Below the pieces are notes generated by a model. The model was not told where the DNA came from and made no database searches. It saw only the letters and a program-made list of their open reading frames with translations. Position numbers and translations under genes: made by a program. Shown one piece after another: positions 17,321 to 26,605 of a stretch of 64,000 nt of DNA. Positions within the stretch are counted from its first letter, which is position 1. Each line of letters opens with the position of its first letter. Source of the stretch: Herpetosiphon sp042688385 (lineage in GTDB: Bacteria > Chloroflexota > Chloroflexia > Chloroflexales > Herpetosiphonaceae); NCBI RefSeq assembly GCF_042688385.1, contig NZ_JBHUPY010000001.1, positions 248,001-312,000 on the forward strand. The letters are read 5' to 3'.

Positions 17321-19963
17321 TTAATGCAATAAACCTTCGTCGCGGGCGATTGCCACTGCTTCGGTGCGGCTGCGCGCATTCAACTTGCCGAGCAAATTAT
17401 TGACATGGCGTTTAACTGTACCGATCGCAATGATTAAACGTTCAGCAATTTCGGCATTACTATGGCCCAACGCCAATAATTTCAGCACTTCGATTTCGCG
17501 TTCGCTGAGCGGCTCGTTGAGGCTTTGGGCGGCGCTGGCAGTGCTACTGTGTTGCAACATTGCGGCTACAATCGCTGCTCGTTGGGCGGCATAGCTCGTG
17601 CCTTCGCGCAGCAATTGGGCCAGCACTGGGCCTGCATCAAGAAAGCATCGCAACGCGCCTTCATGCTCGCTGATTGCTAAAGCTTGTTCGAGTTGGGTTT
17701 GGGCAGGCTTGGGGTTATTTTGGGCGGCATAGGCCAATGCTAAGCTCAACAGCCATTCCAACCGATTGCCGCCATATTTGAGCGTTTGTTGCAGCAATGG
17801 TTGAACGAGTTGAATCGCTTGGGCCGGCTCGTTATTGGCAATTAGCCAGCGGGCATAGGTATTGGCCGCGCCGACCTGCTGCCATTGCCAAACTGTTTGT
17901 TGAACGCTTTGCGCCCAACGTCGCACCGTAGCCAGATCGCCGAGAATCAAGGCCATGCGGGCTTGAGTGGCTTGCACTTCGTTGACAAAGCGCCCAACAT
18001 TATTGCGTTGGGCAAAATGCAGCGCTTGCTCAATTGAGGCTTGGCTATTGCGCCGCTCGTTGTTGGCATGCTCAACTCGTGCCCGCAAACGATAGCCATC
18101 GGTGGCAATATCCAAATAGCCATTAATTTGGGCAATTGCAATTGCCTGCTCGGCGTGGGTTTGGGCTTGCTCAAGCTGGTTCCATTCGTAACAGACTTCG
18201 CCCAAGCCAACGTGAATTAAGCCCAAGGCTGGGACTTGATGCCAACCACGCTCGCTGGCTAGCTCAATGCCACGGCGATAGGTTGCGGCTGCCTTGCGCA
18301 AATCGCCTTGTTGCGCTTGAATCTGGCCAAGATCGGCAATCGCCAAGAGCATGGCAAAGGTGTTGCCACTGCGTTGATTGATCGTCACTGCATCGCTGGC
18401 CGCCGCCACGGCAATGGTTAAATTGCCAGTTAAGCGCGCCGAAACGGTTAAGTTGCCCAGCAAAATGCCGCGTAGCACCAAATCGTCGTGTTCGACGAGT
18501 TCAAGCGCTGCCTGCGAATGGCGCATCGAATGCTCGATATTATCGCCAAAGCGCAACAACACCGCTTCAATCGTGGCAATTTCGGCTTTGGCGCGGGCTT
18601 GCTCGGCTTGGGGCAAGGCTGCAAGCTGGGCGCTGGCTTGGTTCAGATGTTCTTCGATGCCCAAAATATCGACGGTTAGCAATTGCGACCAAGCTGCAAT
18701 TAAGGCCAAATGGCTGGATTGGCTGAGTTGGCTGGCTGGCAAGCGCGCCAACCAATTGCGCACACTCAAAGCCTCGCCACGCATCAAGGCATCGCGGCCA
18801 AATTGGGCAATCAAATTGGTCGCTTGTTGATGATCGTTGGCTGCTAAACTGTAGCTAATCGCCGTGTTCAAATCGTTGTTGGCTGCATGCCAAGCGCTGG
18901 CGCGTTGCAAATATTCGGTTGGCGCTTGCGGATCGAGCTGCTGGAGCCGAAAACGCAAAAATTCGGCAAACAAATGATGATAGCGATACCAGCGCCGTTC
19001 ATCATCGAGCGCGACCAAAAAGAGTTGGGCTGCCTCCAATTGCACCAGCATTTGCGCACCTGTGCCTGGCTGCCAATCTAAAAGCTGGTCGCATAAAGCT
19101 CCGGTCAAGCGTTCGGCTACGCTGGTAGCAAGCAAAAATTCAACCGTCGCTGGGTCAAGCCGATCGAGCACTTCTTCGGCCAAGTAATCGAAAATATAGC
19201 GATGGCTGCCGCTAAAGCCACTTAATAACTGTTGGACATTGGCCCGATCTTTGGCCGAAAGCGCTGCCAATTGTAGCCCAGCAACCCAGCCTTCGGTGCG
19301 TTCGGTCAGCCAATCGATCGTTGCTTGATCGGGCAAATCGCTGAGGGTTTGGCGCAGCAATTGGGTCGTTTCAGCAGAATTAAATCGCAGCACGTTGGCA
19401 TCGATTTCGCTGAGGTAGCCGCGTCCGCGCCAGCGCCCCAACGGCAATGGCGGCACAGTTCGGCTGGCGATAATCAGGTGCAATTGGGTTGGTAGCTGAT
19501 CGATGAACCAAGCCAGCGCCGTATGCACCACTGGTGTATCGATCCAATGATAATCATCGAGCACCAGCACAATTGGCGCGAGCTGAGCGACGCTAATTTC
19601 ATTGATCAATAAGGTTAACACTGCTTCGATTGCTGGTTGCTGCAAGCCATTCAATAAGGCCAAGGCATTGCTGCCTAAGGCTGGTTCAAGCGTTTGCAGG
19701 GCGGCAATCAGATAGCGGGCGAAGCGAATTGCATCATTATCATTACTATCTAAGGTGAGCCAGGCAACGCGCTGGCGCTCAGCGGCCATTGCACTGAGCA
19801 AGGTGGTTTTGCCGCTGCCTGCGCTCGCGGTAATCAGGGTTACGCGCCCGCGAACGGCTAGGCGCTCAAGCACATGCTGGCGCTCAACCAGCGTACTTGG
19901 GGTGTGCGGAGCTGCCAATTTGGTCAACAAAACTAATTGATGCAAATCGCTCATAGTGCTCAT
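17321..19963 (-). CDS. MalT-type LuxR-family transcriptional regulator (LAL)
   Basis: The 880-residue product has a P-loop ATPase domain at the N-terminus (Walker A ASAGSGKTT, about 46-54; Walker B VLVLDDYHW near 140), a winged-helix part, a long TPR-like alpha-helical middle (about 400-780), and a C-terminal LuxR helix-turn-helix (SEREIEVLKLLALGHSNAEIAERL...GTVKRHVNNLLGKL). Proteins of this build bind ATP and an inducer, oligomerise and activate transcription. The inducer is unknown. A second ATG three codons in (19954) is an equally good start. A 10-bp inverted repeat lies just upstream (19972-19998). It follows guaA on the same strand by about 70 bases. Confidence 0.88.
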   Translation of the reverse strand: MSTMSDLHQLVLLTKLAAPHTPSTLVERQHVLERLAVRGRVTLITASAGSGKTTLLSAMAAERQRVAWLTLDSNDNDAIRFARYLIAALQTLEPALGSNALALLNGLQQPAIEAVLTLLINEISVAQLAPIVLVLDDYHWIDTPVVHTALAWFIDQLPTQLHLIIASRTVPPLPLGRWRGRGYLSEIDANVLRFNSAETTQLLRQTLSDLPDQATIDWLTERTEGWVAGLQLAALSAKDRANVQQLLSGFSGSHRYIFDYLAEEVLDRLDPATVEFLLATSVAERLTGALCDQLLDWQPGTGAQMLVQLEAAQLFLVALDDERRWYRYHHLFAEFLRFRLQQLDPQAPTEYLQRASAWHAANNDLNTAISYSLAANDHQQATNLIAQFGRDALMRGEALSVRNWLARLPASQLSQSSHLALIAAWSQLLTVDILGIEEHLNQASAQLAALPQAEQARAKAEIATIEAVLLRFGDNIEHSMRHSQAALELVEHDDLVLRGILLGNLTVSARLTGNLTIAVAAASDAVTINQRSGNTFAMLLAIADLGQIQAQQGDLRKAAATYRRGIELASERGWHQVPALGLIHVGLGEVCYEWNQLEQAQTHAEQAIAIAQINGYLDIATDGYRLRARVEHANNERRNSQASIEQALHFAQRNNVGRFVNEVQATQARMALILGDLATVRRWAQSVQQTVWQWQQVGAANTYARWLIANNEPAQAIQLVQPLLQQTLKYGGNRLEWLLSLALAYAAQNNPKPAQTQLEQALAISEHEGALRCFLDAGPVLAQLLREGTSYAAQRAAIVAAMLQHSSTASAAQSLNEPLSEREIEVLKLLALGHSNAEIAERLIIAIGTVKRHVNNLLGKLNARSRTEAVAIARDEGLLH

Positions 19964-19971
19964 TTGGCAAC

Positions 19972-19998
19972 ATAGACCACCGTAATTTGGTGGTCTAT
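19972..19998. promoter_or_regulatory. Perfect 10-bp inverted repeat between guaA and the LuxR-type gene
   Basis: ATAGACCACC (19972-19981) pairs with GGTGGTCTAT (19989-19998) across a 7-base spacer. It sits 9 bases upstream of the regulator start and 35 bases past the guaA stop. With no T-run on the minus strand it is more likely an operator or 5' leader hairpin than a terminator. Confidence 0.5.
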
Positions 19999-20033
19999 AC
20001 TCCTGCTAGAATGGGTTTGATTCGGTCAGACAG

Positions 20034-21578
20034 TTATTCCCATTCGATAGTGGCTGGTGGTTTTGAGGAAATATCATAGACCACCCGATTGACCCCAGTG
20101 ACTTCGTTAACGATCCGACTGGAGACTTTCGCTAACAGTTCGTAGGGCAAGCGCGCCCAATCGGCGGTCATAAAGTCCTCGGTGCTGACTGCGCGAATCG
20201 CAATCGTATCGGCGTAAGTGCGATAATCGCCCATTACGCCAACACTCTGAACTGGCAACAAGACCGCAAAGGCCTGTTGGGTAGCGCGATACAAGCCCGC
20301 CGCGCGCAATTCTTCAAGGAAAATCGCATCGGCATGGCGCAAGGTTTCCAAGCGCTCGAAGCTAATTGCGCCCAGCAAACGCACGGCCAAACCAGGGCCA
20401 GGGAAGGGATGTCGCCAAACCCAATCTTCGGGCAAGCCCAACGCCAAGCCTGCCGCGCGCACTTCATCCTTAAACAACATGCGCAATGGCTCGATGACCT
20501 TCAATTTCATATCAGCGGGCAAGCCGCCAACGTTATGATGGGTTTTGATCTTAACCGCCACGTTGCGATCTGGCGCTGTCGATTCGATCACGTCAGGATA
20601 GAGCGTGCCTTGCACTAAGTAGGCTGCATCGTCGAGGTTGCGGGCTTCACGTTCGAAAATTCGAATAAACTTCTCGCCAATGATTTTGCGCTTTTGCTCT
20701 GGGTCAGTTACGCCAGCCAGCGCGCCCAAAAATTCGTCGGCAGCATCAACCGTAATCAATTCAATTTGGAAGTGATCGCGGAAGGTGTGCGAAACTTGCT
20801 CGGCCTCGCCGCGCCGCAACAAGCCGTTATCCACAAAAATACAGGTCAAGCGCTCGCCGATGGCTTGATGCGCCAATAAGGCCGCCACCGCCGAATCGAC
20901 TCCACCGCTCAGTGCACAAATCACTTGGCCACTTGGCGCTTGCTGCTGTATTCGCTCAACTGCTTCTTGGATAAACTGGCTTGGCTGCCAGCTACCAGCG
21001 CATTCGCAAATCCGGTAGATAAAATTGTGCAGCACTTGCTTGCCATAGGGCGAATGCACGACCTCGGGGTGAAATTGCAGCCCATACCAGCGCCGCGCTT
21101 CATCGGCAGCCGCTGCATAGGGCGAATTGGGGCTAACCGCAATTGGATGCCAGCCAGCAGGCAGGGTTTCCAAGCGATCGCCGTGGCTCATCCAGACCGA
21201 ATGTTCGCTAGGAATATCGGCCAAGAGCGGCGATTCAGCAGTAATCGTGATCACGGCATGGCCAAATTCGCGATCGTTGGATGGCGCAACTTTGCCGCCT
21301 AAATGATGCGCCTGCAACTGCAAGCCATAGCAAATGCCCAAAACTGGCAAATTGCTGGCCAAAACCCAGTCTGGCAGCTGCGGTGCGCCTTCAGCATAGA
21401 CGCTATTTGGCCCGCCCGAAAGAATCACGCCCTTGGGCTTGAGCGCGGCAATCGTCGCCTCATCGGCATCGAAGCGCACTAATTCGCTATAAACGCCCGC
21501 CTCACGAACCCGCCGCACAATCAACTGACTATATTGTGAGCCATAATCAAGCACCACAATTGCTTCATTCTGTGTCAT
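20034..21578 (-). CDS. guaA: GMP synthase (glutamine-hydrolysing)
   Basis: The 514-residue product has a class I glutamine amidotransferase domain (about 1-195; nucleophile Cys in GICYGLQ, His/Glu in QFHPEV), an ATP pyrophosphatase domain (P-loop LSGGVDSAV) and the C-terminal dimerisation domain ending RVVYDISSKPPATIEWE. It converts XMP to GMP in purine synthesis. The frame is open 24 bases further upstream, but ATG 21578 is preceded by TGAGGAAAC and begins the conserved protein. Length is usual. It is followed on the same strand by the MalT-type regulator, with no obvious functional link. Confidence 0.96.
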   Translation of the reverse strand: MTQNEAIVVLDYGSQYSQLIVRRVREAGVYSELVRFDADEATIAALKPKGVILSGGPNSVYAEGAPQLPDWVLASNLPVLGICYGLQLQAHHLGGKVAPSNDREFGHAVITITAESPLLADIPSEHSVWMSHGDRLETLPAGWHPIAVSPNSPYAAAADEARRWYGLQFHPEVVHSPYGKQVLHNFIYRICECAGSWQPSQFIQEAVERIQQQAPSGQVICALSGGVDSAVAALLAHQAIGERLTCIFVDNGLLRRGEAEQVSHTFRDHFQIELITVDAADEFLGALAGVTDPEQKRKIIGEKFIRIFEREARNLDDAAYLVQGTLYPDVIESTAPDRNVAVKIKTHHNVGGLPADMKLKVIEPLRMLFKDEVRAAGLALGLPEDWVWRHPFPGPGLAVRLLGAISFERLETLRHADAIFLEELRAAGLYRATQQAFAVLLPVQSVGVMGDYRTYADTIAIRAVSTEDFMTADWARLPYELLAKVSSRIVNEVTGVNRVVYDISSKPPATIEWE

Positions 21579-21998
21579 TGTTTCCTCAGTTTGGCACAAC
21601 AACGGCGTTGTTATTCTGGTTGAGCATACGATGCGGTTAGTTTAACATAGGAATGCAGAAGGTAGAACATAGAACATAGAGCATAGAACATAGATGTACT
21701 GGTACATCAGGTTAACCACGGCTTGATCCTCACCCCCCAACCCCTCTCCCACGTGGCGGGCGAGGGGCTTTCATCGCGTGGTTCTCCCGCACGGCGTGGT
21801 GAAAATGGGTGCTCCCCCTCGCCCGCGTTTTCGTGGGAGAGGGGGCTGGGGGGTGAGGGGACACGGTTGCCAATCCAATGAACTATTACACATAGAGCAT
21901 AGGGATGGGGGATTAGGAGATTGGGCTTATGTTGATCCACGAAGGACATAAATTATATAGCCTTCGTGTCCTTCGTGTCCTTCGTGGATTAAAAATAG
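21579..21998. other. Intergenic region with repeats upstream of guaA
   Basis: No gene is seen. It holds a CATAGAACATAG run (about 21660-21692), a complete palindromic element (21695-21890), another CATAGAGCATAG piece and a TTCGTGTCCTTCGTG run (about 21963-21990) immediately downstream of the flavoprotein stop. Confidence 0.6.
21695..21890. repeat. GC-rich palindromic MITE-like element, copy 3
   Basis: This is the cleanest copy, about 196 bases. The left end reads TGTACTGGTACATCAGGTTAAC, the right end CCAATGAACTATTACA, and the long inner arms run CCTCACCCCCC (from 21728) to GGGGGGTGAGGGG (to 21860). Nearly the whole element can fold on itself. It carries no open reading frame of note. Confidence 0.8.
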
Positions 21999-23729
21999 TT
22001 ATTCAACGAGCCTTCCAGCCACACTGTATTCTTGTTGGTTCAAAGCTGCTTGCACTTCCGCGCTGGCGGTTGGAATTAACTCGGTTGTAAGCTCAAGCCG
22101 TAGCTGTTCAGTTTGATCGCGATACGGCTTGATGACGATTGTGCGTTGCCATAATGGATCAGTTGCCGGAAAATCGCTGCGTTGGTGTGCGCCACGGCTT
22201 TCTGGTCGCATCAAGGCTGCCAAAATCGTGGCTTCTGCGGTCAACAACATTGATTGTAAATCTAAGCTGGCGGCCAAATCGGCTGCTCCAACTGAGCGTT
22301 GTTGGGCTTGCGAGCGCAGCGTATGCAGTTGATCAAGGCTGGCTTCGAGCGTTTGTTCGTTGCGAACCACGCCTGCGCCGTGCCAAACCAGCTGCTGCAA
22401 TTGATCGATCAGGCTGCGCTGGAAATCGCCTGCTTGCTGGCTAGCCCACGCCAAGCGTTCAGCTGCTTGCTGAATTTGCGCCGCTTGGACTGGCTGCTCG
22501 CTGTGTTGGCGCACATATTCGGCAGCATGCTGAGCTGCAATCCGCCCAAAGACTAAAATTTCGGCCAAACTATTGCCGCCCAAGCGATTGGCTCCATGCA
22601 CGCCAGCGGTTACCTCGCCAGCAGCATACAAGCCAGCAACATTGGTCGCATGGCTAAATGGATCGACCTTCAAGCCACCCATCGAATAATGGGCGGTGGG
22701 CGCAATTTGCATGGCCTCGCGGGTAATATCAACGCCCACAGCTTGAAATTGCTCAACCATCCGTGGTAAGCGTTCGTGAATTAAGCTTGCTGGCATGTGG
22801 CTAATATCGAGCCAAACCCCGCCATGCTCGCTGCCGCGACCCTCAATAATTTCCGTGTAATTGGCCAAGGCCACGCGGTCGCGGGTCGATAATTCCATGC
22901 GTTCGGCATCGTAGCGCTGCATAAACCGCTCGCCATGGCGGTTGTAGAGTCGCCCGCCTTCGCCGCGCACTGCTTCGGTTACCAAGGTTCCGGCCAATTC
23001 ATGCGGGAAAATCATGCCCGATGGGTGGAATTGCACTAATTCCATATCAGCCAAGTGTGCGCCAACGTGCAAGCCCAAAGCCATGCCATCGCCAGTATTT
23101 TCGCGTCGCCGCGACGAGGAGCGTTGGTAAATATGAATATGGCCGCCCGTTGCCAAAATGACAGCGTTGCTTTCAATCACAAATTGGCGTTGATCGGCCA
23201 GCCAAAAGCCATATGCGCCATTGACCCGATTGCCAGTGTGCAGCAAATCGCTGATATACGCTCGTTCGAGAATTGGAATTTGGCGGCGCTCAACTTCGCG
23301 CATCAAGGCATTAATAATCTCAAGTCCCGTGTAATCGCCAACAAAGCTGGTGCGGCGATAACGATGCGCGCCAAAATAGCGCTGATCGATCATGCCAGTG
23401 CTTGTGCGGGCAAATGGCATGCCCCAAGCTTCCAATTCGGCAATGGCCTGCGGCGCTTGTTGGCAGAGCAATTCGACCATGCGTGGGTCGCCGAGCATTC
23501 TGCCCTCTTGCAAAGTGTCGGCGGCGTGAATCGCCCATGTATCTTCAGGATCGACCGTCGCCAAGGCAGCGTTGATGCCGCCAGCAGCCAAAACCGTGTG
23601 GGCATCGGCTTTTGGCCGCTTGCCAACCAACAAAACCTTCAAGCCTTGGTCGTGCAACTCAATTGCTGCCCGTAAACCAGCCCCGCCTGTGCCAATCACC
23701 AAAACATCGCTTGTGTAATGCTGCCGCAT
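21999..23729 (-). CDS. Succinate dehydrogenase/fumarate reductase-type flavoprotein
   Basis: The 576-residue product has an N-terminal FAD-binding GxGxxG fold (about 12-17). His44 in AHTVLAAGGINAAL sits where SdhA/FrdA attach FAD covalently; L-aspartate oxidase lacks this His. Active-site motifs follow: QFHPSG, TEAVRGEGG (proton-relay Arg), PTAHYSMGG and GANRLGGNSLAEILVFG. All catalytic residues for succinate/fumarate chemistry therefore appear present. No iron-sulfur subunit or membrane anchor gene is adjacent, so it is a solitary subunit, a soluble fumarate reductase or L-aspartate oxidase-like enzyme, or partnered elsewhere. The start at 23729 is chosen from the AGGT site and family start. 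It diverges from a LysR regulator that probably controls it. Confidence 0.82.
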   Translation of the reverse strand: MRQHYTSDVLVIGTGGAGLRAAIELHDQGLKVLLVGKRPKADAHTVLAAGGINAALATVDPEDTWAIHAADTLQEGRMLGDPRMVELLCQQAPQAIAELEAWGMPFARTSTGMIDQRYFGAHRYRRTSFVGDYTGLEIINALMREVERRQIPILERAYISDLLHTGNRVNGAYGFWLADQRQFVIESNAVILATGGHIHIYQRSSSRRRENTGDGMALGLHVGAHLADMELVQFHPSGMIFPHELAGTLVTEAVRGEGGRLYNRHGERFMQRYDAERMELSTRDRVALANYTEIIEGRGSEHGGVWLDISHMPASLIHERLPRMVEQFQAVGVDITREAMQIAPTAHYSMGGLKVDPFSHATNVAGLYAAGEVTAGVHGANRLGGNSLAEILVFGRIAAQHAAEYVRQHSEQPVQAAQIQQAAERLAWASQQAGDFQRSLIDQLQQLVWHGAGVVRNEQTLEASLDQLHTLRSQAQQRSVGAADLAASLDLQSMLLTAEATILAALMRPESRGAHQRSDFPATDPLWQRTIVIKPYRDQTEQLRLELTTELIPTASAEVQAALNQQEYSVAGRLVE

Positions 23730-23846
23730 AACATACCTCGTTGTATAGCATGAAGCCTTAGCGCAATCAATCAACGATTGCCCCGTATTGCGCCAAGGCA
23801 TGTAGTTGTTGCTTACTCTACCGTTAACAAATCGCTACGTCTAAGA

Positions 23847-23868
23847 TATGATTGCTTTATAAATCATA
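23847..23868. promoter_or_regulatory. Dyad in the flavoprotein-lysR divergent region, candidate LysR operator
   Basis: TATGATT (23847-23853) and AATCATA (23862-23868) form a perfect 7-bp dyad with an 8-base AT-rich spacer. It is 36 bases before the lysR ATG and about 120 bases from the divergent flavoprotein start. LysR regulators usually bind such dyads and control the divergent gene. Confidence 0.5.
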
Positions 23869-23903
23869 GTCTGAGGCTATCAAATATTAATCAAGGAGCG
23901 ACG

Positions 23904-24800
23904 ATGGAATTTAGTCAATTACGCTATTTTGAAGCGGTGGCGCGCTTGGGCAACGTGACCAAAGCTGCCCACGAACAGCATATTGCCCAGCCTTCGATGA
24001 GCAAAGCGTTGCAAGCTTTGGAACAAGAAGTTGGGGTGCAGTTGTTTGATCGGGTTGGGCGTGGGGTTGAGTTGAGCGATGCTGGCCATGTGCTATTACC
24101 CTATGCGCGGCGGATCTTGGCCGAAATTCAGGCAGCGCGCCAAGCCTTGCAAGCCCGCGCCGATCTGACGGTTGGCCATGTTTCGTTGGGGGTTACGCCA
24201 ACGGTCGGAACGCGGCTAATTCCGCAGGCCTTGGCCGCTTTCAATCGGCGCTATCAGGGCATTCAACTCGAATTGCACGAGGCTGGAGCCAGCGAGTTGG
24301 TCGAATTGCTCAATGCAGGCGTGGTTGATCTAGCGATTGTTTCAGCGCTTGTGCATGGCGTAGAATCGACAACCTTGCTGAGCGAGCCGCTGGTCGTGGC
24401 GGTTAGTCAGCAGCATCGCTTTGCTCAGCGCCAGAGTGTTGTGGCTAGCGAGTTACGCGATGAAGGTTTTATTTTATTTCCGCAGGGCTACGAATTGCGC
24501 AATTATACCTTGCAACTCTGCGAGCAGGCTGGCTTTGCGCCGCAGATTGTGCTCGATGGCGGCGAGATGGATACAGTGGTAAGTTTGGTGGCAGCAGGTT
24601 TGGGCGTGGCGGTTGTGCCGCAATTGGCCATCGATCAGCGCATCGGCTTGCATGCCTTGACGATTGCTGATGGCGGCTTGCAACGCACCTTGCGGCTAAT
24701 TCGCCATAGCCAACGCCAACCTTCACCTGCCGCGGCGGCGCTGCATCAGGTATTGCATGAATGGGTCAGCCAGCATTATGCCCAAGCATCAATTGGATAG
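23904..24800 (+). CDS. LysR-family transcriptional regulator
   Basis: A 298-residue LysR protein. Residues 1-60 hold the winged helix-turn-helix (MEFSQLRYFEAVARLGNVTKAAHEQHIAQPSMSKALQALE split across the domain), followed by the linker helix and a substrate-binding domain from about 90. The frame is open 126 bases further upstream, but AAGGAG at 23894-23899 and the family start fix ATG 23904. It is transcribed away from the SdhA/FrdA-type flavoprotein gene and probably regulates it. The ligand is unknown. The stop codon lies within the stem of a long hairpin that follows. Confidence 0.92.
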   Translation: MEFSQLRYFEAVARLGNVTKAAHEQHIAQPSMSKALQALEQEVGVQLFDRVGRGVELSDAGHVLLPYARRILAEIQAARQALQARADLTVGHVSLGVTPTVGTRLIPQALAAFNRRYQGIQLELHEAGASELVELLNAGVVDLAIVSALVHGVESTTLLSEPLVVAVSQQHRFAQRQSVVASELRDEGFILFPQGYELRNYTLQLCEQAGFAPQIVLDGGEMDTVVSLVAAGLGVAVVPQLAIDQRIGLHALTIADGGLQRTLRLIRHSQRQPSPAAAALHQVLHEWVSQHYAQASIG

Positions 24801-24834
24801 TTGCTCACCCCGCGCCCATAGAGTGAGCAACTAT
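24797..24834. terminator. Hairpin between convergent lysR and the DUF6915-like gene
   Basis: A perfect 12-bp stem (ATAGTTGCTCAC at 24797-24808, GTGAGCAACTAT at 24823-24834) with a 14-base loop. It begins inside the lysR stop codon and ends three bases before the stop of the convergent gene, so it likely ends transcription from both sides, though T-runs are weak. Confidence 0.7.
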
Positions 24835-24837
24835 TAT

Positions 24838-25503
24838 TTAATCAAATTGGCGTGAAAGCGCTTTAGCTCCTTGGCTCATCCATGGCTTAACCGGCGTGAA
24901 CTTGAGCACTTCGAGCGGCGCAGGAATATAGCCGCCACACAGGCGGTTGATAATCGCTTCGGCAATAATGCGGGTCGGAAACTGCTTGGCATCCGATGAG
25001 CGTTGCCACAGCACGCCTAAAGTTTGCTCGCACAAAAAGGCTGCAAATGTATTTAACACCAACAATTGATAATGGGGATCGTCGCCATAACGACTTGGCC
25101 GATTGAACCATGTTTCAAAGTCTACATAATCGCTTTCGAGGCCGCCAAAGCGTTGCAGGCAAATTTCAGTAATTCCAGCCTTCGGGCGCAGCCATGCAGG
25201 CGTGCTGGTGCTGGCAAACCATTGCTCAAGGCTTGGCACTATGCCAGCAAAATCTTCTTGAATATGCTGGATGGCGATTAACTCGGTTGGCACAGTTTGT
25301 TGATCGGATGGGCGTTGCCAAACCTCGCCAAAGATTGCTAGACATAATTCGATGCCATAGGGTTGATGCAACAACATACGATGGCGTGGATCGATACAAT
25401 AGCTTTTGCTGCTATCAAACCAATGTTCAATTGGCCAATAATCTTGCCAAATGCCGCCCCAGCGCTGGGCCGCACTGCGCGCGTGATAATAGGGATGCGA
25501 CAT
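24838..25503 (-). CDS. Protein with two DUF6915-like repeats
   Basis: The 221-residue product contains two diverged copies of one domain. Copy one (about 1-95) reads HPYYHARSAAQRWGG, DYWPIEHWFDSSKSY, DPRHRMLLHQPYGIELC and VPTELIAIQHIQEDF. Copy two (about 110-200) repeats RFGGLESDYVDFETWFN, DPHYQLLVLNTFAAFLCEQTLG and FPTRIIAEAIINRL. The first copy keeps the His-rich DPRHR motif; the second has lost it. This resembles DUF6915, whose function I do not know. The start at 25503 is in a TGATG overlap with the stop of the upstream 361-residue gene, so the two are translated together. No signal peptide. Confidence 0.65.
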   Translation of the reverse strand: MSHPYYHARSAAQRWGGIWQDYWPIEHWFDSSKSYCIDPRHRMLLHQPYGIELCLAIFGEVWQRPSDQQTVPTELIAIQHIQEDFAGIVPSLEQWFASTSTPAWLRPKAGITEICLQRFGGLESDYVDFETWFNRPSRYGDDPHYQLLVLNTFAAFLCEQTLGVLWQRSSDAKQFPTRIIAEAIINRLCGGYIPAPLEVLKFTPVKPWMSQGAKALSRQFD

Positions 25504-26588
25504 CAATAACTCCGCCGTTGGCCATGCCAAAAAGCCACATCAATGGTTTGGTGTTGTTCTTTCGGCAAAGACATCACATACAAGTCAGGATCGGTAGGAT
25601 GCGGCGTGAGCGAATAATTGTCATTAAGCAAGCCTTGGGCTTCCATTTCGTCGTAATCGTAGCTCGTCCAAATCTCGCCTATATGGTTGACAACCGCCTT
25701 CGCAACATCCAGCCGATAAATTCCATATTGTTGATATTGGGAGATTGCCTGAAACCAATCAAAATTCATGATGTCCCACACCAAGCGCTCTAATTCTTGG
25801 TTGACAAAGCCTGCCCCAAACGATTTGGTTGTGCCATCGGCAAGGGTATAGCTTTGATAGCCAATTTCGCCCTCATCTTCATTATTGTAGGTTGCCCATT
25901 CAACGGCAACAACTTGTTCGGCATGGCATAGCTCAAGCAAGCGTTGGCTCGGGTTGCTGGCTGGCGCAATCAAGGCTGTATCGAGTTGGAGCGGTGGGTC
26001 GAGCAAGCCACAGCAAATTTCATAGAGATCCCAATAATTCAGCAGCCAATCATCCCATGGTTCAAGTAATTCGGTACGAATTTCTTGAGCGAAGCGCTGA
26101 GCCATTGCCAAGGCTAGTTGCTGGTTACGAGTTAAGCGGGCTTCAGCAATTTGGGCGATTAAACTCAATAATGGCCATTCTTGAAGGCTTGCTTCGCGTT
26201 GATAGAGCTGGATACATTCGCGATCGTTGCCGAGCCAAAAGTGGGCTTCGAAGATTTGCACTTGATAATCAGCATAAGCGCGGCGGTCTGCTTTGGCTGC
26301 TTTGTGTAATAATTGCTGATAGAGAGTTTGCATCGCTGCCTGATCGCCTGCTAGCCGATACCAATTGATCCGCGCTGCTTCATAATTTTGCAGATTAGGC
26401 TGTTTCTGCGCGACTTGGCGCAAATAATCAGCGGCCTGTGGTTTACGCAAATAATATAAACAGCGAGCAAAATCTGGTCGGTTCAAGCCATAAATTTCGC
26501 TCTCGGCTTGGGATTGCTTGTATATTCGTTGCGCGGTATCGAGCAAACGTTGGCGATTCAAGCGCAGGGTCGGATATGCTAATTGCAT
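25503..26588 (-). CDS. Unknown protein, second of two tandem 361-residue paralogues
   Basis: A 361-residue soluble protein starting MQLAYPTLRLNRQRLLDTA. The first two-thirds is alpha-helical and TPR-like (ARINWYRLAGDQAAMQTLYQQLL). The C-terminal part has a conserved block: VAVEWATYNNEDEGEIGYQ, NQELERLVWD, QYGIYRLDV and DLYVMSLPKE. The same blocks occur in order in the next gene upstream (26606-27691), so the pair arose by tandem duplication. I do not recognise the family. The start is set by GGAGAACCT next to ATG 26588; an open frame continues upstream over the end of the preceding gene. Its stop overlaps the start of the DUF6915-like gene by one base. Confidence 0.65.
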   Translation of the reverse strand: MQLAYPTLRLNRQRLLDTAQRIYKQSQAESEIYGLNRPDFARCLYYLRKPQAADYLRQVAQKQPNLQNYEAARINWYRLAGDQAAMQTLYQQLLHKAAKADRRAYADYQVQIFEAHFWLGNDRECIQLYQREASLQEWPLLSLIAQIAEARLTRNQQLALAMAQRFAQEIRTELLEPWDDWLLNYWDLYEICCGLLDPPLQLDTALIAPASNPSQRLLELCHAEQVVAVEWATYNNEDEGEIGYQSYTLADGTTKSFGAGFVNQELERLVWDIMNFDWFQAISQYQQYGIYRLDVAKAVVNHIGEIWTSYDYDEMEAQGLLNDNYSLTPHPTDPDLYVMSLPKEQHQTIDVAFWHGQRRSY

Positions 26589-26605
26589 AGGTTCTCCACT
26601 CAAAG

